DNA of 64,000 nucleotides from Prinsepia uniflora. Its lineage: Eukaryota; Streptophyta; Magnoliopsida; Rosales; Rosaceae. The notes below the pieces were generated by a model. It was not told where the DNA came from, ran no database searches, and was given only the letters and a program-made list of their open reading frames with translations. Every line of letters begins with the position of its first letter. Within the stretch, counting starts at the first letter, position 1. The stretch is from contig CM064874.1 of the NCBI GenBank assembly GCA_032719365.1, forward strand, positions 36,628,716 to 36,692,715. Direction: 5' to 3'. Made by a program: the position numbers and the translations under genes. Positions 58,841 through 64,000 of this stretch are shown here, piece after piece.

Positions 58841-59637
58841 AACAATTGACCCTCTGTGTACGTACACTTGTAATAGTTGTATTAAGTGAACGCATTGAAT
58901 CTTTCTCTTGCTAAAAATGAAAATAATCTTGAAAACAAAAAAATAAAAGGTTTTTAACTCTCACCAAACTCTAAGAGCAAATGTTTGAAGCGAGAGAGAA
59001 GAAAGAGTGAGATAGAAAAAATCAAATGTTTTTTGTTATTAGTTATCGATCAAAGCTAGGTGAAGTAGAATATAAGCAGGAGTTGGAGACAATATAACAT
59101 CCTTCTAAAATTAAATAGAGAATTAAGTATAAAATTCAAAATTTGAAATGTCATAAATTAGCACATTTATAAGAACTTAATTAAAATTAATGCACCAAAA
59201 ACTTATGTATAAATTCAATCACTTTATCACCCTATAAAAACTAGAATATTAACCAAGAATTCAAATTATAATTCAAAGCACGTAGCAAATCATTTTGATT
59301 TATACACTAACTACAAATTTATTTTTCTATTAATAATTAAATTCAATATGTATTTTGAAATACTCAAGAGAAAAAAAAAACCAACAATCCCCCACATACT
59401 TCAAAATATAATAAACCAAAACTAAACAAAAAGAATATCAAGAAAAAGTGAAAATTCAACGCATCAGAACTAGTGTCTTTCAAACTATGAACTAGCCTTA
59501 GGATAAGAGGTAATGACTCACAAAAATTTGGTGAAAATAAAATTTTCTATGAACCAAAATTTCTTTAAGTGAATCGGAGGACTAACTACCCACATTGAAT
59601 TCTCAAGTTCAAGGTTGATCGAGCGGGGTGGTGCAAC
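58841..59637. other. AT-rich intergenic region
   Basis: No gene, element or structured repeat recognised. Confidence 0.5.
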
Positions 59638-59938
59638 TGTAACGACCCAGAAATTCATAAATATAAAAGGGAATTGACGATTGTGCCCTTATGGTCAAAA
59701 GTTGACTTTTTACTCTGGATACTTTTTGGACTTTTCATGAGGACCGATATGTAGACCTCGAAACCTTGAGTCTGTAGATAGACTGTATTTCATAAGCGGA
59801 GATTGGGTCAATTTGCTGCGTTTATAATGACTAGGGGCATTTTCGTAAGTTTGAAACTAGGGGCCTTTTGGTAATTTCACAAGTGGAGATATTTGGTGAT
59901 AGTGATGAGTGTCATCCTTATCCCTTTCCCCCTTATCA

Positions 59939-59967
<29 letters not shown>
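59939..59967. repeat. (TG)n(CG)n microsatellite
   Basis: Alternating purine-pyrimidine run, TG repeats followed by CGCGCGCG. Confidence 0.9.
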
Positions 59968-59969
<2 letters not shown>

Positions 59970-61429
59970 TGACTTAGTGTGGGTGTGTGTTTATATGTGT
60001 GTGTGGCAATGTGTGTAGTGTGGTTGTTGGAGCCGAGAAGAAACCATGAATGGGGAAGAAAAAAGAGAGGAAAGAATGGGAGAACCAGGAGAGAAAAGAA
60101 GAAGAGAAAAGAGAAGAGAAAGAGGAAGACCAGAAAATGAAGGGAGACCCAACACAAACCTGAAGCTTGATATACCGAAAAACCGTAAATTGATCATTTG
60201 AAACATCCAAGCTTGCAACTAAGGTTTCCAAGCTCTTAGTTGAGTTCCTGAGATTGGTTTGAGTCATAATTAATAAAGGTTGAGACGTGGAATGGTTGGA
60301 AAACAAGCTTAAACTTTGGTCGAATATTTTGAAGCATTTTCTGGAAAATCAAAGTGAGTTCTTCATGTTTTGATATCATAGAACTCTTCCTAGGATAGAT
60401 TAGATAAAGATTGATTATTGGAATGTAAAAATGCACGAAAAATGACGAAGATAAGGCCGAGTCAACTCGTTCGGGTCGGGTTGGACTGTGCAGACCCGCA
60501 GGAGGTTGAAGATAATGAATAGTGCCAATGCATGAGACCCATGCTCAAAGAGGGTACAGGGTGCATAGGGGTGCGTGCCATCCTACCTCAAATGCAATCA
60601 ACACATTTTTTTTGATGTAATTGCCGTTTCAAACATGTTGGTACAGTTTTCGAGTCAATCAGACATCGTTTGGGGGTAGTTTTGGGTGTCTGAAGTGTCA
60701 TATTTAGGTTTTTAATTCGTATTTAATCCCAAAAAATTAGGCGATTTAAATATAAGATTATTTGGGACGTTAGTGACTTTTGTTGGTGATTTATGATAGG
60801 CAGTACAACTCCTGGAAATATTGGAGGTATGCTCAGCTCGGAATTGAACTGAAAGGACAGTGTATGAATGGACTTTGTTTTTTTATGAATTACAACACAT
60901 GCAAAGTTATATTTTAATTGTTTTAGTGCACTATTTATGTTGTAATGATTTGAGTATGATTTCAATATGATTATTTGATGATTTTCTGGATTTATTGATT
61001 GGGTTCTGGACATAGTTATTTTACGGTATTTTGTAGAAATGGTGTGTTGGGCTTAGGCCCGGGAATTGAATATGTTTGACTTGGTATTGAGTCAAGGATT
61101 TGTATTAAATGAATTTTATTGGCGTTGTGAATTTTTTTCCACGATAGTCATCCTCACATGATACTAGTACGATCTGGTTGTTGTGTGAGCGAAATTCCCG
61201 GGGATACTGTTACAGTCTGGATGGTGCTACGTGTTGTTCTCAGACGTGTCCTGATTTTAAGTTAGTACAGTTCCCGGACATGACTCGGATGGTGCTACGT
61301 GCAGTTCTTGAGTTAGCCTACACGTAATTGATATTGTTCATTGTGACTGTTACTTGAGTTTGAGGATTGGTTGTGCCTGGTTATGAGGCTTGTGTGGTTT
61401 AATTCATGGATTATGTCCACTATTGTTGT

Positions 61430-61650
61430 GACAAGTTCCCAAAAGGTCGAAGCTAGGTATATTTTTCCAGAAGATCGTAACTCGGGGTGATTGATTTGTT
61501 TCCCAAGCGGCTAAAGCTAGGGTTGTTCCCAGACGACTGATGCTCAAGGTTACTATTGTTGTTGTTGTTGTTGTTGTTGTTGTTATTTTGATTGATCCTA
61601 GACCGCCGAACCTCGGGGTGTTTCCCTGATGGCTAATGCTCGAGGGAGTT
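61430..61650 (+). repeat. Minisatellite in LTR H
   Basis: Repeats of TTCCCAAGCGGCTAAAGCTAGGG-like units, written here in part as CCCAAGCGGCTAAAGCTAGG, with a (TTG)n run at 61556-61584. They take the place of the palindromic-unit array of other LTRs. Confidence 0.55.
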
Positions 61651-62081
61651 AATGATTGGTTATGTTTGATTGTGATATTGGTGTTAAGGTTTTTGTGACA
61701 TGACTCAATACACATGGATTCTGGGAAATATGAGCAACATACTATTATCTTGTATTTCGTGATTTTGAGGTCCCACGGTCTGTGATTTCTTTTTAATTGA
61801 AATTCGATTGTTTACATTTTATTTTATACATGCATGTTTTACAAAAATGGAAGGTAAATATTTATTTTTCTTGGAAAATGTATTTTTAAAATATTTATTT
61901 TTCGTCCACACACACGTTTTAATGGTTTTGATGACCCTCCAGGGTGTTTCCCGAAAATCGGAGCTAATCGAGAAGCGGATACATGCGCAGTTAATCAATT
62001 TGAGTATCTCTTTGTCTAACAAGTGTAAATGGTAGTTTCGATACTTCAAATCATTTTTCAGATGGGAGCAGGTGCGAACAC

Positions 62082-62248
62082 TGTAAAGACTCGGGCCCTT
62101 GAGGAAAGCAAACTTGGAAAAATTGGGTAAAATGATAATTTTGCCCCTGTTAAGTCAAATAGTTGACTTTTTAGTAGGGGCATCTATTGGGAATTTCGAG
62201 AAGACTACTATGAAGTTCTCGGGGTTCTGAGTCCGTAGACAGGCGGCA
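62082..62248 (+). mobile_element. Start of long LTR I, cut by J
   Basis: TGTAAAGACTCGGGCCC followed by AATTTTGCCCCTGTTAAG and GTTGACTTTTT, the typical first 170 bp of the family, ending at AGACAGGCGGCA. The rest must lie beyond J, outside the window. Confidence 0.6.
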
Positions 62249-64000
62249 TGTAACGACCCGTCCCGAATTCCAGGATTAGATTAGTGACTAATCATGATTA
62301 GTGAGGTTAATCGGTGATTAGTTGGGCGAAATCGGACGAACGATGCAAAATGATCGTTTTACCTTTAGAATGGGTAAAATATTGACTTTTCGTTCAGATA
62401 GTCAAATGTACTTTGACCGATGACCGTGACGTAGTTCGTGACGTCACGAGTTCATAGACAGGTGGCACGTTCAATTCCGATGTTTGAGGAAGAAGTTATG
62501 ACGTTCGGAAGTTTAAAGGCATTTTGGTTATTTTGGTTAAAAGGGGTCAAATATTGAATTTTTGACCGGGAGGTCCGATGGCCAAGGGCCGAGGACCCTT
62601 ACGTAGATCGGGACGATACGAATCAATAGACAGGCGGTACTTCGAATTCGGACGTTCGACGACGAAGTTACAGTTAACGAAAGTTTTGGGGCACTATTGC
62701 ACGAATTACGAGATGACTTAAGTTTTGTCTTTTGTGGGCCCCAGATATTTAATCCCTGCCCAATGGATGAGTGACAAGTGTCACCCATCCACTGGCCCTT
62801 CCTTTATACTCATGCATCGACCATTTCCCTTGCCTTCACAAACACAACCCGATCTCATCCTTTGTACCAACCAATCCAAACCTTTACCCATGGCCATCTG
62901 AGGAACCAGAAGAGTGAGAGGAGGACTGAGGATGATGGTGGCCGGCCAGGATGGAGCCATCGTGCACGGCTGAGACCCAAATCCGAAGGTATGGATCGGT
63001 TTTGGTTTCTTTGATCCAATCTTGTGCTTTTGTTGTTATGGTTGGTTTTAGATGATTAGGATGAGCTTAGGGACTTATTAGAAAGGTGTTAGAATGCTTT
63101 TGAGGATGGTTAGAGGTTGTAGGACACTAGGGACGGTTTTGGGAAGCTTGAACTATGAGGTTCAAGTTGGACCGGTTGGATTTCTTGGGTTTTAGGGGTT
63201 TTAATTAATTGGTTTAGGTTCCTAGGATCTAAACTTGAAGATTAGGATCGATTAGAGGAAGAACAGGTGAAAACTGGACCGCGTATGGACCTGGACCGGT
63301 CACGCCGGTCCAAGTTGCAGGAAAAGACCGAACCGGCCAATCGGACCGGTCGGCTGGAGGAGGAAGAAGACACTATGTAGGGAGTGTGAGGCCCACGCGC
63401 AGTGGCTTCTTGGGGCACGTGAGGGCACGTGGCCCACATTTCGAGGATGACTTCAACACGTGAAATCTTCTATTCGATGTAACGAACATTTTGGGACTGG
63501 TTTCGTATCGATCGGACACCGTCTCGATAATGTTCGGGGCATCGGAATGTTTAGGTTCGGGATTTAAAATAGTTAAAAGTTCCAGAAAATTACTGGGCTT
63601 TAGTGGGAGGTTATTTAAGTAGTTAGTAACCTTCTATTACGATTTGGACAGGTTTGGGAGTCCCGGTGATAGTGATTGGTTCGGGAGAGCCGTATGGCAC
63701 GTATATCGAGGCGGCAGCTCGGACGGTCAGTGAGTGGACCTTGTTTTCTAAATTGGTGCATGCATAAATGTTTATTATATGTTTTAATACATGTTTTATG
63801 ATGCCATGAGTGCATTTGGTTGTGGTTACGTATAGGCACGTATTTCGAGGTATTAACTTTATACGGTGCCTATACGGATCTGTATTTCTTTAATGGTTTA
63901 AATGAAAAGGTTTTGAATTTCTAAAAGGATAAACTCGTGTATGAGACCCATTTGGTTTTGTCTCGGGCATGTGACCCTATTGATGACCTACGGGTCCGAG
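62249..64000 (+). mobile_element. Long LTR J, first 1.75 kb, running off the window
   Basis: Starts TGTAACGACCCGTCCCGAAT. It has two tandem modules (near 62458 and 62628), the palindrome 62761-62794, TTTATACTCATGCATCG after it, a CCGGACCGG cluster (63280-63355), and the left cassette repeat CAGTGAGTGGAC (63728-63739) followed by TGCATGCATAA. It combines traits of both subgroups: two modules and the palindrome. Confidence 0.8.
62761..62794. repeat. Palindrome in LTR J
   Basis: CAATGGATGAGTGACA/AG/TGTCACCCATCCACTG, 16-bp arms with two mismatches, followed by CCTTTATACTCATGCAT. Confidence 0.8.

Larger units (their letters stand above)
59638..62081 (+). mobile_element. Long LTR H, diverged, cut near its end by I
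   Basis: Starts TGTAACGACCC at 59638. It holds family landmarks: GTTGACTTTT near the start, diverged inverted repeats (near 60861 and 61903), a CATGCATG near 61828, and GATGGGAGCAGGTGCGAACA at the end. That stretch corresponds to the CAGACGGGAGCAGG that follows the terminal stem-loop in other copies. About 40 bp of LTR should remain beyond 62081, outside the window. Simple repeats inside are TG/CG (59939-59967) and TTG (61556-61584). Confidence 0.65.

Noticed and set aside
59936..60306. Leu/Phe/Ser-rich minus-strand frames suggesting membrane protein
   Set aside because: Produced by a GA-rich purine tract and the TG/CG microsatellite inside LTR H.

Overview
The window is nuclear plant DNA: a single intact host gene, phenylalanine ammonia-lyase (PAL, minus strand, two exons), surrounded by a deep stack of nested retrotransposons and one hAT DNA transposon. 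The PAL sequence, the Cassandra-type 5S-bearing TRIMs and the repeat style suggest a woody eudicot, most likely Rosaceae (apple/pear/cherry group). That placement is an inference made without a database search.

Layout. (1) 1-23356: a decayed plus-strand Ty1/copia element (copia I; gag, protease/integrase, RT/RNase H, 3' LTR at 22586-23356) is broken by one long-LTR non-coding element (A; internal part 312-2839, 3' LTR 2840-9366) and by three solo LTRs of the same superfamily (C, D, E), each with a perfect 5-bp target duplication. A's own LTR holds a Cassandra TRIM and solo LTR B. (2) 23357-31763: a gene island with PAL (25078-28616) and AT-rich flanks. (3) 31764-51606: a minus-strand copia element (copia II) split by solo LTR G (33398-49960). 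G contains a Cassandra TRIM (34122-34945) and a complete LARD-like element (35091-47580: LTR 3043 bp, internal region with PBS and PPT but no gag-pol, LTR 3055 bp). That element contains solo LTR F (38734-41642). (4) 51607-53453: AT-rich intergenic. (5) 53462-58832: a hAT transposon with terminal inverted repeats, an 8-bp target duplication and a transposase frame with a few stops, carrying a full Cassandra TRIM (57868-58630). (6) 59638-64000: the left parts of three more long LTRs nested in series (H, I, J).

One long-LTR, coding-free superfamily therefore fills more than half of the window. Read in LTR orientation, its 2.9-3.2 kb LTRs share an architecture: TGTAACGACCC start; one or two tandem modules of about 170 bp; in one subgroup a palindrome of about 34 bp followed by a TATA-like stretch; a central cassette of about 0.9-1.36 kb bounded by 12-bp inverted repeats (CTGTGAGTGGAC and its complement) with CATGCATG motifs just inside; within the cassette a row of about 30-bp units, each a small palindrome; then a stem-loop 50-60 bp before the GGGTC(C/G)TGTCA end whose arms are conserved while its loop varies. 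I propose this palindrome-rich, apparently non-autonomous family as the item most worth following up. All copy boundaries, target duplications and palindromes were read by eye. Family identity, copy number and age need alignment and database searches.
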